The position numbers and the translations under genes were made by a program. From contig CBDCMO010000001.1 in assembly GCA_965219125.1 (NCBI GenBank), forward strand, positions 62,001 through 126,000: DNA of 64,000 bases. Reading direction: 5' to 3'. This stretch comes from JBBSOK01 sp965219125 (GTDB taxonomy: Bacteria > Bacteroidota > Bacteroidia > Flavobacteriales > Flavobacteriaceae). Shown here piece after piece: positions 33,383-42,113 of this stretch. The notes beneath the pieces are model-generated. The model saw nothing but the letters and a program-made list of their open reading frames with translations, made no database searches and was not told the DNA's origin. Position 1 is the stretch's first letter. Each line of letters starts with the position of its first letter.

Positions 33383-34306
33383 TTAAAGCTTAACGATGCT
33401 AGCATCGTTAAGCTTTTTTGATTTATACTGTTTTCTTTTGAGTTTATTTTGTTGATGCATTTGTTTTGGAGTTAGCATATGATTGGATAAATGTGGTCTT
33501 TGGTTATTATAGATTTCGATTGCATTTTTGATTAATTGGCTCTTCAGCTCAATATCGTTGATGCTTTTAGCTATATTAAATTCTTGCTTGAGTATTCCAT
33601 TGATTCTCTCTGCTATCGCATTCTCATAGGGATCATACTTCTCTGTCATGCTTGCCTTGATATTGTTTTTGCTCAATAACTCTTGATAGTCATCAGAACA
33701 GTATTGCAAACCTCTATCGGAGTGGTGTATTAAAGGTTTTTCCTTATCTATTCTGTGTTTTAAAGCCATATCCAGCGCTTGAACAGAACCATCTACTGCT
33801 AATGTGTTAGATACATTATATCCCATTATCTTTTTTGAGTAGGCATCTGTAATCAAGGCTAGATATGATGGGTTAATCCTAGTTCCTACGTAGGTGATGT
33901 CACTGACCCAGATTTGTTCGGGACGTATAATATCAACATTGCTAACTATATTTTTATGCTTTCTAAATCGGTGGTGCGAGTCTGTAGTTATGTGATAACT
34001 TCTCTTAGGTTTTATAAGCATGTGATTTACTTTGAGTATTCTAAAAAGCTTGTCTCTCCCTACTTTTAAGCCAGAGAGTTCTTCTCTTAAGATATGATAT
34101 AATTTTCTGGCACCAACTTTTGGCATAACATTGCGCACACCCCTGACTAAGGTTATGACTTGTTTTGCTATGGACTGATTATGTCTTCTAGACCTAATAG
34201 ATCGATAATATACCTGTCTATCCAGCCCGAGTAAGTTACAGGTAGAAACTAGTGTTTCCTTGTGTTCTTCTTTGAAGATCTCGATAACTCGGGCGTGTAA
34301 TTTTTT
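33383..34306 (-). CDS. IS3-family transposase OrfB (catalytic, expressed by frameshift)
   Basis: The frame contains an HTH_21-like region (MPKVGARKLYHILREE) and an rve integrase core with the DDE triad: DITYVGTR, HHSDRGLQYCS and NAIAERINGILKQE. It has no convincing start codon of its own; the frame is open from the slippery run AAAAAAT at 34300-34306 in orfA, where a -1 shift leads from RKN into KKLHARVIEIFKEEHKE and on into OrfB. A GTG at 34138 is a less likely internal start. The product is the OrfAB transposase. Its last codons lie in the terminator palindrome. Confidence 0.88.
   Translation of the reverse strand, partial: KKLHARVIEIFKEEHKETLVSTCNLLGLDRQVYYRSIRSRRHNQSIAKQVITLVRGVRNVMPKVGARKLYHILREELSGLKVGRDKLFRILKVNHMLIKPKRSYHITTDSHHRFRKHKNIVSNVDIIRPEQIWVSDITYVGTRINPSYLALITDAYSKKIMGYNVSNTLAVDGSVQALDMALKHRIDKEKPLIHHSDRGLQYCSDDYQELLSKNNIKASMTEKYDPYENAIAERINGILKQEFNIAKSINDIELKSQLIKNAIEIYNNQRPHLSNHMLTPKQMHQQNKLKRKQYKSKKLNDASIVKL
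33385..33420. terminator. 32-bp perfect palindrome at the transposase 3' end, bidirectional terminator
   Basis: Positions 33385-33416 read the same on both strands (centre TGCTAGCA) and are followed by T on the plus strand and A-rich DNA on the other side. The palindrome encodes the last residues of OrfB (NDASIVKL). It can terminate transcription from tssO as well as from the transposase. Confidence 0.75.
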
Positions 34307-34683
34307 CTGATTTGAATGTCGTATTCCTTTTCTGCCATATCAACGAGCATATCAAAAATGATTGCCTTCTTGTCCGCTCTCTCGGCTAGATGTTCTGCCC
34401 TAGCTTTTTGCTTTTCAAGAAGCTTTACTTTGGCCTCTAATTCGATAATTTTTTGTTCTGGTGTCTTTGCCACGGTTACAACGGATAGGTTTTCCCAATC
34501 AAAGGTACCATATTTGCGCAACCAAGAGGTTATTGTCGATCTAGCTTGGATGCCATATTTAAGGTGAGCCGAAAGTCGATCTAACGCTCCCGACTCGATT
34601 TCATCTACGACTTGCAGCTTAAAAGAAAGCGAGTAGTCTTTTTGGGTTCGTTTTGCATAACCTCTGTTTACTGATGTTTTCAT
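34249..34683 (-). CDS. IS3-family transposase OrfA (helix-turn-helix)
   Basis: The 144-residue protein has the helix-turn-helix of IS3 OrfA (YSLSFKLQVVDEIESG ... IQARSTITSWLRKYG) and a leucine-zipper-like coil (EQKIIELEAKVKLLEKQ). It binds the element ends. Near its C-terminus the codons AGA AAA AAT form the heptamer A AAA AAT at 34300-34306, where a -1 frameshift fuses it to OrfB. Confidence 0.9.
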   Translation of the reverse strand: MKTSVNRGYAKRTQKDYSLSFKLQVVDEIESGALDRLSAHLKYGIQARSTITSWLRKYGTFDWENLSVVTVAKTPEQKIIELEAKVKLLEKQKARAEHLAERADKKAIIFDMLVDMAEKEYDIQIRKNYTPELSRSSKKNTRKH

Positions 34684-34736
34684 TACACTAAGGTTTTAGT
34701 GTATCGCTATTTCAGGACGGGACATAATTTGAAAAT

Positions 34737-34769
34737 AAAAACCCACGATTTTTTTGGTCGTGGGTTTTT
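34737..34769. terminator. Bidirectional terminator after ssrA
   Basis: A perfect 12-bp stem (AAAAACCCACGA / TCGTGGGTTTTT) with a 9-base loop lies 10 bp after the tmRNA 3' end on the minus strand and has A/T runs on both sides, so it can also stop plus-strand transcription, originally that of tssO before the IS insertion. Confidence 0.85.
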
Positions 34770-34778
34770 AAATACTTG

Positions 34779-35175
34779 TGGAGCCGGGGAGAGTCGAACT
34801 CCCGTCCAAACGCGCAATGTTAGCGCTTTCTACATGCTTAGTTTCCATTTGGGTTTTCGTGGGCTTGCCGGTTAGAAACTACCAACGCACCCCTTATCTT
34901 TACTTGAGCTTCACGGCAACATCAAAGCACTATTGCCGCTAGGTTTACTTTTACGAAGCCTCTATATCAACCGCCGCAAACCAAGGCCGTTGAGAGACTT
35001 CCTGCTTTCCCACCTTGTGGGACGAGGCGTAATCCTACTGTAATTCGGATTATGCAGCTAGGGCGTAGTTATTCTCGCCGTTTAAAAAGTGTGAAAAATG
35101 AGATTTACGAGCTATTTCCCAGCGCTCGGCATGCTTACACTACCATTAGTCCCGCTGTCAAAACCAGTCGGCCCC
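34779..35175 (-). ncRNA. ssrA: tmRNA (SsrA), one-piece
   Basis: Read on the minus strand the gene starts GGGGCCGACTGGTTTTGACA (35175) and ends in a T-arm and acceptor strand GTTCGACTCTCCCCGGCTCC plus discriminator A (34779). GGGGCCG pairs with CGGCTCC with one G-U. CCA is not encoded, as is common in this phylum. The tag frame at 35050-35079 is GGC GAG AAT AAC TAC GCC CTA GCT GCA TAA, giving the degradation tag (A)GENNYALAA. tmRNA rescues stalled ribosomes with SmpB. Confidence 0.97.
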
Positions 35176-35190
35176 GTTTTAAAAAGTAAT

Positions 35191-35468
35191 CAGTTTTCAG
35201 TTGCAGTATGCAGTGAAAAACTATTACCAAAATTTCAATTTGCTAACAATTTTAGGCTGCCGAGTGATGCTGCTTTTCCGCAGCATTGTACCGAGGCGGC
35301 ATCAATGTATCGAGTTGGGTGTGCCTTTTTTCACCTTCGCAAAAAAGCTACGGAAAAAAAAGTCGGGCTATCCGCTGTATCTTTTATGCCCTAAATAGGC
35401 ACAAAAGGATGCCGCTGCTATCCCTCACACAAAAAAAGTATTCAGTTTTCAATCGCAGTATGCACTGA
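35191..35468 (+). repeat. Pair of 26-bp direct repeats bracketing an intergenic repeat element
   Basis: CAGTTTTCAGTTGCAGTATG... at 35191-35216 and CAGTTTTCAATCGCAGTATG... at 35443-35468 agree at 23 of 26 positions. Between them lie low-complexity DNA and the palindromic element at 35361-35430. The whole stretch 35176-35682 between ssrA and the next gene holds repeats only; no gene is seen, but the ssrA promoter must lie in its first part (TACTTTTT at 35183-35190, minus strand, is a weak candidate). Confidence 0.55.
35361..35430. repeat. REP-like imperfect palindromic intergenic element
   Basis: GGGCTATCCGCTGTATCTTT... (35365-35390) and the reverse complement of 35398-35424 (GGGATAGCAGCGGCATCCTT...) form imperfect 26-27 base arms around CTAAATA. 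Elements of this style are scattered in intergenic DNA of flavobacterial genomes, as far as I remember; whether it is mobile or a bidirectional terminator cannot be told here. Confidence 0.5.
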
Positions 35469-35483
35469 ATTCTGAAATTAAAT

Positions 35484-35609
35484 CTCAAATCTCAAATCTC
35501 AAATCTGAACTCTGAACTCTGAACTCCGAACTCCGAACTCCGAACTCCGAACTCCGAACTCCGAACTCCGAACTCCGAACTCCGAACTCCGAACTCCGAA
35601 CTCCGAACT
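35484..35609 (+). repeat. 7-bp tandem repeat array, 18 units
   Basis: Three units of CTCAAAT, three of CTGAACT and twelve of CCGAACT follow without interruption. The stepwise change from one unit type to the next and the homogeneous end are the mark of slippage growth. The array ends 73 bp before the start codon of the saccharopine dehydrogenase-like gene, so copy number could change promoter spacing. Confidence 0.95.
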
Positions 35610-35682
35610 CAAATTAGGACTGCAAAGATACATGAATTCTATTATCTTTACCCGACAAAGTAACCGACAAAAACAATCCCAA

Positions 35683-36894
35683 ATGCCAATAACCTTTGCC
35701 ATAATAAAAGAACGAAAAAATCCGCCAGACCGTCGTGTTGTTTTTTCCCCTTCAAAATGTAAAGAAATTGTCAAGCAATTTCCTGATACTCGCATTATTG
35801 TAGAATCTTCAGACATTCGCATATTTCCAGATTCAGCATATAAAAAAGCAGGTTTTGAAGTTCTGAAAGATGTTTCAGAAGCAAATGTTATGTTAGGCGT
35901 TAAAGAGGTGCCTGTTGATGCTTTAATTCCGAACAAGAAATATTTTTTCTTCAGCCATACTATTAAAAAACAGCCATATAATAAAAAGTTGCTTCAAGCT
36001 GTTCTTCAAAAGAAAGTAGAGCTTTTTGACCACGAAACAATTGTTAAACAGAATGGTGGCAGACTAATTGGTTTTGGCAGATATGCTGGTTTGGTTGGTG
36101 CTTACAATACGTTTAGGGCGATGGGACTGCGTGATACTCTTTTTGATTTACCAAAAGTAGAAAGTCTTCGCGATCTTAATGAGGTTAAAGCGGAGTTGGA
36201 TAAAATTACAATTCCGAATATTAAAATAGCGCTAACCGGCACCGGTAAAGTTGCAAATGGCGCAAGGGAAATTTTGGATCATTTGCGTATTAAAGAAGTA
36301 AGTGATGTTCTTTATCTAACTGCCATTTTCACAGAACCGGTTTATTGCTTGATTGATGTTATGGAATATAACAAGCGCAAAGACGGCAAAGTAGGCGATA
36401 AGACTAAATTTTATAAAGATCCGTCCGGTTTTGAAAGTAACTTTATGCCATACGCCAAAGTTACAGATGTACTTATTACAGGACATTTTTATGGTAACGG
36501 CGCACCTTATTTATTCACCCGAAAGAATGCAAAGAGCAAAGATTTCAATATAAATTTGGTGGGAGATATAAGCTGCGATATTGATGGGCCAATTGCGTGC
36601 ACCATTCGCTCGTCAACCATTGCAGACCCTTTTTACGGCTACAATGCTAATACTGAAAAGGAAGTTGTTTTTAATGCGGAAGGCGCAATTACAGTTATGG
36701 CTGTAGATAATTTACCGTGCGAACTACCAAAAGATGCAAGTGAAGGTTTTGGGGATATGTTTTTAGAAAATGTAATTCCGGCCTTTTTTAACAACGATGA
36801 ACGCGGAATTTTAAAAAGAGCAAAAATGACTACCGCAGATGGAAAATTAACAACTCGATTTGCATATTTGCAGGATTATGTGGAGGGGAAATAG
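35683..36894 (+). CDS. Saccharopine dehydrogenase-like NAD(P)-dependent oxidoreductase
   Basis: I place the start at 35683 (MPITFAIIKERKNPPDRRVVF); an upstream ATG at 35632 would add 17 atypical residues. The 403-residue protein has the AlaDH/PNT-type N-terminal domain (KERKNPPDRRV, basic pair for substrate) and a Rossmann motif IALTGTGKVANGAREIL, and closes with the lysine-forming saccharopine dehydrogenase type region (NLVGDISCDIDGPIACTIRS). It should interconvert saccharopine and lysine plus 2-oxoglutarate or act on a related amino acid. It stands alone behind a tandem repeat array. Confidence 0.8.
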   Translation: MPITFAIIKERKNPPDRRVVFSPSKCKEIVKQFPDTRIIVESSDIRIFPDSAYKKAGFEVLKDVSEANVMLGVKEVPVDALIPNKKYFFFSHTIKKQPYNKKLLQAVLQKKVELFDHETIVKQNGGRLIGFGRYAGLVGAYNTFRAMGLRDTLFDLPKVESLRDLNEVKAELDKITIPNIKIALTGTGKVANGAREILDHLRIKEVSDVLYLTAIFTEPVYCLIDVMEYNKRKDGKVGDKTKFYKDPSGFESNFMPYAKVTDVLITGHFYGNGAPYLFTRKNAKSKDFNINLVGDISCDIDGPIACTIRSSTIADPFYGYNANTEKEVVFNAEGAITVMAVDNLPCELPKDASEGFGDMFLENVIPAFFNNDERGILKRAKMTTADGKLTTRFAYLQDYVEGK

Positions 36895-37021
36895 GAAATC
36901 CCAAAAATTGAAATAACTAATTTTAAATCACGAATCAAAAAAATTAAAATTATAAAAAATTAGGTTTTCGTAACTTCATTTTTTAGTTGGTAAAGATAAT
37001 AACGCAAAGCTCAAAAAAAAA

Positions 37022-38989
37022 TCACAGTTTTGTCAATACTATTGCTTCTTCATTTTGAAACTTTATAAAGTTTGTAAAAAATTCTTTTAAAAAAGGATAT
37101 GCTTCAACAGGAAAAGTATGTGCGTTTAATTTCATATTTAAGCGCACGTTAATTTTGCTTCCACTTACATCATACGAAACCGAAAGTTCGCCATCGCCTT
37201 CAGCCAATTTCACATTTTTATTTTCGGGTAATTCCGTTACTTTGTAAACGTCTTTTAAATCTATTGTGACAACATATGTATTGGTAAACGGATAACCAAA
37301 GTCCATTGTATTTAATCTTTTTTCGGCCTTAAAAGGGTTTTCATCTATATAATGTGAAGTGAAAAATGGGTAGAGATAAGTGTTATTCGAAATTACTTCG
37401 GGCGTGACAATTACATCATATTTATGATTGTATGGTTTGTCCAACTCTTTTTGATTTTCAATTGTAAAGTTAGTAATATCTATAGTTTCATTATTGCGCT
37501 GTTTTTTTTGATTACTTTCAGCTCGGGTTAAATCTTTATACTTTTCACGTTCATTCATCCCAACATAACCGGTTGCAATCTGGCTTACCTTACCTGTAAA
37601 ATTACCGTCCGCATGTGCTTCCAAAAAGCCATTGGCATAATGCACGTTTTTGTTCGTTGGAATAATATTTTTCCAATAACTTCCTTTTTTGAAATCCATT
37701 ATCCGTGCAAAAAGGTTGAGGTCTCTAAATGGTAAAATTCCAAATGGTGCTAGCTTATCGGTTGCATCCAAAAAATAATCCTCATTATTGATAGTGGCGG
37801 CGGCTATTATAAAGTTAAAGTCACTTATTACTGGATAGTTTTGCGTTGGTAAACCATTGGCACGCGTTGATATTAAAGCAATTTTAGTTTCTATATTGGC
37901 AACGTGCAAGGCATTAATAAGTGCTAAATTTATTTCGCTATTATTTCCTGTCTTCTCATTAAACGCGTCTTTTACCCTTATTTGAGAGGTGAGCCTATAA
38001 TTACCATTCCACTTAAAATGATTTTGGATAAAATAATAAACTGCTTTTGCCCTTTCTAAATCATCTTTTATTTCAAGTATGCTTGAGGGTAAATTTTTTT
38101 CGAATAAGCTATTATTTTTTATTTGACTCCCCACGTCTTTATCGTATTTAAAAAATGTATCTATCTCGTCCCAACTTCTTGTAAAGCTTGTCTTTCCGCC
38201 ATTTATAGATGTAATCTCAATCATCTCATACGTAACTCTTGGGCGCACATCCCTGCCGCCAAGCATGTATGGTTCTTCGGTAAATGCGGGCACATCCATC
38301 ATTGCATATGTTGCGCGATCACAATCTCCGGAAACGGCATAACCGGGCAGCGAAAAACATTTTTTCTTAACATCAGATTTATTAATATATAATGGTAAAT
38401 ATCCGTGAAGCGCTCTTTTGTATCTGTAATTGCCGGGTAACTCGGTATGAAGTTCGCTATAGATTGTAGGAACATCGTTTTGAAAAATCCATCCTCCCAA
38501 ACTTCCAAAATAGGGAGATTCTACCCTATATTTATATTCTAAAATGCTACCATCCTGCACATTTGCGAATGTAAACTTCTTCTCTCTATAATTCGCCGAA
38601 AGGTCTACATCATAAATTTGGCTAGGGATTATATAGGTTTTAACTGGTCCGTTGTGTGTAAGTACCGTCACATCCCTAACATTTTCTCCATCTTTACCAT
38701 CATTGTAATACTTGATACTTTTTACGGTATTGTCGTAAGTCTTCGCATTGAAAACCTTTGTTTTAGTATAATATTCTTTAATAAGCATGATATAATCTCC
38801 AACCACATCTACATATATGTTGGCGCTTTCAAAAAGTACAACTGCTGAAGCCTCGGGATCTTTGGGATAGTTTGTCATAGCAAACTCTGCGGCCGTTGGC
38901 TCGCCAAAAGTGGAAGTTTTCCGTTGTTGTGCAATTGTAATATTGGTAAGCATAACAAATAAAACAAGAATGCGGAATCGTAAAATCAT
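37022..38989 (-). CDS. DUF3857 transglutaminase-like exported protein
   Basis: The 655-residue protein has a signal peptide (MILRFRILVLFVMLTNITIAQ), an N-terminal DUF3857 beta-domain (about 60-260) and a transglutaminase-like domain (about 270-370). In that domain the usual catalytic cysteine motif (G-x-C-x-D) is replaced by TGNNSEINLALINALHV, so it is probably inactive as a peptidase or transglutaminase. A C-terminal DUF2569/DUF3858-like beta-region follows. It is a paralogue of the gene upstream (39002-40999), 12 bp away. The role is unknown; envelope location is likely. Confidence 0.85.
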   Translation of the reverse strand: MILRFRILVLFVMLTNITIAQQRKTSTFGEPTAAEFAMTNYPKDPEASAVVLFESANIYVDVVGDYIMLIKEYYTKTKVFNAKTYDNTVKSIKYYNDGKDGENVRDVTVLTHNGPVKTYIIPSQIYDVDLSANYREKKFTFANVQDGSILEYKYRVESPYFGSLGGWIFQNDVPTIYSELHTELPGNYRYKRALHGYLPLYINKSDVKKKCFSLPGYAVSGDCDRATYAMMDVPAFTEEPYMLGGRDVRPRVTYEMIEITSINGGKTSFTRSWDEIDTFFKYDKDVGSQIKNNSLFEKNLPSSILEIKDDLERAKAVYYFIQNHFKWNGNYRLTSQIRVKDAFNEKTGNNSEINLALINALHVANIETKIALISTRANGLPTQNYPVISDFNFIIAAATINNEDYFLDATDKLAPFGILPFRDLNLFARIMDFKKGSYWKNIIPTNKNVHYANGFLEAHADGNFTGKVSQIATGYVGMNEREKYKDLTRAESNQKKQRNNETIDITNFTIENQKELDKPYNHKYDVIVTPEVISNNTYLYPFFTSHYIDENPFKAEKRLNTMDFGYPFTNTYVVTIDLKDVYKVTELPENKNVKLAEGDGELSVSYDVSGSKINVRLNMKLNAHTFPVEAYPFLKEFFTNFIKFQNEEAIVLTKL

Positions 38990-39001
38990 AATTTGTGGAT
39001 T

Positions 39002-40999
39002 TTAAAGTTTTTTAAGAGTAATAGGTTCATTTTTTAAGGCTGAAATCATTGCTGCAAAAAGCTCTTTTAAAGATTGATAGGCTTCGGGTTTGTAGCGATA
39101 GGTTGAAAGTTTAAAATTTAATCTCACATTTATTTTTGTGCCTTCGGTAATATAGGTTACCGTAAATTCGCCATCTTCATTTGGCAATTTTAACGTGCGG
39201 CTTTCTGGCAGGCTTTCAACTTCATACGCATTTGCCAAATCTATCGAAATTATATAGGTGTTTGTAAATGGAAAACCGAGGTCTATTGGAAATATTCTTT
39301 CATCTTCAGTAAAGGGATTTTCGGAAAAATAATTCTTCGTAAAAAATGGATATAACAAAATTTTATCACTGGCTATTTCTGGTTCAATTGAAATGTTATA
39401 GTTTTCTATTAAAGGTTTTTCGAGCTCTTTTATATTTTTAAACTTATAATCTTCAATTTCAATACTGCTATCCGAAGTAAGTTTTTCGCGCTTATACGTT
39501 TCAATATTTTCTTGCGCAATATTTTTGCGTTCATATAAAGCAATATAACCATAATTTGAAATGCTCACATTGCCGTAAAAATTACCGGCTGTATCTGCCG
39601 TTATCTGGGCATTTGCGAAATAGATGTTTTTTGCAAAAGGTTCAATATCCATCCAATAACTGCCATTTTTTATATCCATCGCTCTGCCCTTTACGTTAAG
39701 TGCCTGAAATGGGATAATACCAAAAGCGGCTTCTTTGCTGCTCGCATCTAACAAATAAGATTGATCGCCAATTTTTAAAACAGCGATTGTGTAATTAAAT
39801 TTATTTAACACTGGATAGAGCTCGATAGGCAAACCACTTTCTCTCGTTGAAAGCAACATTAAGTTGGCATTTAAGTTTGCCGCTTTTAGTGCATTTATCA
39901 ATGAAATATTGATTTCAGGGATACTTCCGGTTTTTTGGTCGAAGGAATCCTTAACCAGCATATCTGGATTGTAAAATGTTCCATTCCAAGAATAATGGTC
40001 TTGTATAAAATAATAAATAGCTTTTGCCTTTTCTAAATCGTCTGCTATTTCGAATAAAGCATCGGGCAGTTTCCTTTTAAAAAATCCTTTCTTGCTTAAC
40101 TGCGCACCAAAAAAATCGTCCTTTGCAAATTGTTCATCTATATTTTGCCACGTGCGAGCCATATTTTTTATTTTGCCGCCATTTCCTGGCATTAAAATTT
40201 TATCAGTCTCAAGTTCTACACGCGATATATAGTTTTTGGGAGAGAGCATATAATCTTCTTCAACAAAAGCCGGCACATCTTTCATGGCATACCAAAATTG
40301 TGGACAACCTCGGTTAAATGAGTTATAAATATCAGATGGAACAAGCAAATTGATAAGTCTAACACAATCTCCAATAGTTTTATTCTCTTTAATATCGAGT
40401 GGTTTACTCCCGTATAACACACTTTTAAATGCTACTTCAATTGGCGTCGTAAATAAAAATTCGCTGTATATTTTTGGAATTTCTGCTTGAAAATCCCAAC
40501 CTTCAAAGCTGAAAAGAAATGGAGATTGAATACGGTAGGTATATTCAATAATACTTCCATCTTGGACATTTGGAAATTCAATACTGAAAACTTGCCCATA
40601 TTCTGCCTCGCCATTTAAGAAAACTGCATCATCCTTAACCTCACTTTTAATCGTATCATTATAGGTAAAGGCTGAATAACCTGCAACAATTTCACCGCCT
40701 TCTGCCGTAGTTTGCAATGGAATATTAATGGTGCTACCGTTAAATTTTTTAGAATCAAAAATCTTTATTTTTTTGTAAACATCCTTTGTCAAAATAATAT
40801 TTCCGCCTACATTTCTATAGTAATAATTGCCCATTTCGAATAAAACCACGGCAGCGGCCATTGAATCCTTTTCGTAAATTTTAAGATCGAAATCACTTTG
40901 GGAAGGTCTGCCAGAAATAGCTGTAGGCCTGTCTTGCGAAAAACCTAAAAGATTCCCGCAAAGAAATAATAACAAGAAATAGTATTGAATACGGAACAA
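39002..40999 (-). CDS. DUF3857 transglutaminase-like exported protein, paralogue
   Basis: The 665-residue protein has a signal peptide (MFRIQYYFLLLFLCGNLLGFS), DUF3857 and a transglutaminase-like domain with TGSIPEINISLINALKAANL where active enzymes have Gly-x-Cys, so the nucleophile is missing. The same block order and many shared motifs (VQDGSIIEYTYRIQSP; YYFIQDHYSWNG) show that it arose with 37022-38989 by tandem duplication. It is the first gene of the two-gene unit. Confidence 0.85.
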   Translation of the reverse strand: MFRIQYYFLLLFLCGNLLGFSQDRPTAISGRPSQSDFDLKIYEKDSMAAAVVLFEMGNYYYRNVGGNIILTKDVYKKIKIFDSKKFNGSTINIPLQTTAEGGEIVAGYSAFTYNDTIKSEVKDDAVFLNGEAEYGQVFSIEFPNVQDGSIIEYTYRIQSPFLFSFEGWDFQAEIPKIYSEFLFTTPIEVAFKSVLYGSKPLDIKENKTIGDCVRLINLLVPSDIYNSFNRGCPQFWYAMKDVPAFVEEDYMLSPKNYISRVELETDKILMPGNGGKIKNMARTWQNIDEQFAKDDFFGAQLSKKGFFKRKLPDALFEIADDLEKAKAIYYFIQDHYSWNGTFYNPDMLVKDSFDQKTGSIPEINISLINALKAANLNANLMLLSTRESGLPIELYPVLNKFNYTIAVLKIGDQSYLLDASSKEAAFGIIPFQALNVKGRAMDIKNGSYWMDIEPFAKNIYFANAQITADTAGNFYGNVSISNYGYIALYERKNIAQENIETYKREKLTSDSSIEIEDYKFKNIKELEKPLIENYNISIEPEIASDKILLYPFFTKNYFSENPFTEDERIFPIDLGFPFTNTYIISIDLANAYEVESLPESRTLKLPNEDGEFTVTYITEGTKINVRLNFKLSTYRYKPEAYQSLKELFAAMISALKNEPITLKKL

Positions 41000-41085
41000 G
41001 CTAGCAATTTTTTGGAATGGTACAAAATATAAAAATTATGTTCTACAAAAAAACTCAAATTCGAAATTTAAGAAAGTTAGAAAAA

Positions 41086-41739
41086 TTAAACCTTTCGCAG
41101 CATTTTAAAAATCCAATATCCTAAAACTAAAAATAGTGAAAAGCAAACGGTAAATGCCCAAGCTTCAAAATGTGATTTCGGACTTATTAGTATCGAAAAA
41201 ATATTCTGAAATAACAACTGCGGATTTTGCAAAATATCCCAAGAATTGAAACGTAAAAATCTACCAATATAAACTCCGAATGCAGTAAGAATTGAGATAA
41301 ATACAACAATATTAAGGGTAGACTTTAAATGGAATTTTTTCCGGATTATTTGCTCCATATCTAAAATTGATAGAAAATATAAAACCAAACCGTTAAGCGC
41401 GAAAGATAATAGTAGCAAAACATCAAACCATCCCCAAAACGGATTTTCTATTTTTAGGTGAATTAAATCTGTAACAATATACGGCGCATTCGGCAAAAAA
41501 AGCAACCAAAGGAACAGCCATAATAAAAATTTTAATTTTGAAACTTCCTTTTTTGCAAATAGATATGTTGTGATAACATACGGTATCACGGCCAAAAATA
41601 GATTCCAAACTAAAAAGAGAAAGAAGAATGAACCCGTAATTTTTATCCTGAGCATTAATAAACACAAGCTCGCAAAGCTGTAAATTAGTAATACGGAAAG
41701 GAGTTTAAATCTGGTTTGAAGTAAAATAATTAGGTGCAT
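41086..41739 (-). CDS. DUF1361 membrane protein
   Basis: The 217-residue protein has about six transmembrane helices and the family motif FLPNAPYIVTDLIHL (about residues 83-97) with the neighbouring FWGWFDVLLLLSFA. DUF1361 proteins are integral membrane proteins of unknown function. It overlaps the DUF2809 gene upstream by 10 bp, so the two form an operon. Confidence 0.85.
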   Translation of the reverse strand: MHLIILLQTRFKLLSVLLIYSFASLCLLMLRIKITGSFFFLFLVWNLFLAVIPYVITTYLFAKKEVSKLKFLLWLFLWLLFLPNAPYIVTDLIHLKIENPFWGWFDVLLLLSFALNGLVLYFLSILDMEQIIRKKFHLKSTLNIVVFISILTAFGVYIGRFLRFNSWDILQNPQLLFQNIFSILISPKSHFEAWAFTVCFSLFLVLGYWIFKMLRKV

Positions 41740-42113
41740 TGTTTGTAGGTTTTATGGTAAAATTCGAAAGTTAGAACGATTAAATAACCCAAGAAATAGG
41801 CCAACAAATCGGTAACTTCAAAAGAAGTTCCTATAATAATTCTGATGACTTTTGATTGAATTTGCAACAAATCTGCAAATTGAAAATATTGAAGGATTTC
41901 AACAAAAATGGCAAAAACCAATATTCCAAACGCCAGTTTTTTGGTTTTGAAATTATAAAAGCTTTTCAATAAACAATAGAGAAAAATTACAACCAAAACA
42001 TCGCCAACAAACCCGCGGATAAATGGATTGAAGTAATAAATGGCGATAAGCAATTCAATTGAAAAAAGGACGATTGCGAGTATTGCATATGTACTATTAA
42101 AAGTGATTTTCAT
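41730..42113 (-). CDS. DUF2809 small membrane protein
   Basis: The 127-residue protein has four helices and matches DUF2809 (YFNPFIRGFVGDVLVVIFLY; VEILQYFQFADLLQI). Family members resemble VanZ-like membrane proteins; function unknown. It is co-directional with and overlaps the DUF1361 gene. The 190 bp between it and creD hold no gene; a GC-rich, hairpin-prone stretch lies at about 42185-42300. Confidence 0.85.
   Translation of the reverse strand: MKITFNSTYAILAIVLFSIELLIAIYYFNPFIRGFVGDVLVVIFLYCLLKSFYNFKTKKLAFGILVFAIFVEILQYFQFADLLQIQSKVIRIIIGTSFEVTDLLAYFLGYLIVLTFEFYHKTYKQCT

Larger units (their letters stand above)
33332..34724 (-). mobile_element. IS3-family insertion sequence, complete
   Basis: The element is 1,393 bp long with imperfect terminal inverted repeats starting TGTCCCGTCCT at both ends (33332 and 34724), the first about 25 bases matching with single-base gaps. 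It is flanked by a 3-bp duplication TAA (33329-33331 and 34725-34727). It carries overlapping orfA and orfB on the minus strand. All parts appear intact, so it may be recent and active. It is inserted between tssO and the ssrA terminator and does not break a gene. Confidence 0.93.

Noticed and set aside
35098..35468. Three short plus-strand open frames near ssrA.
   Set aside because: They cover the tmRNA 5' end and the palindromic intergenic repeat, and overlap each other in different frames.
35484..35609. Possible CRISPR array.
   Set aside because: Units are 7 bp, tandem and without spacers, and no cas genes are present.
35499..35936. A minus-strand open frame encoding repeated EFGVRSS units.
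   Set aside because: It is a translation of the 7-bp repeat array, which has no stop in that frame, and it overlaps the oxidoreductase gene on the other strand.
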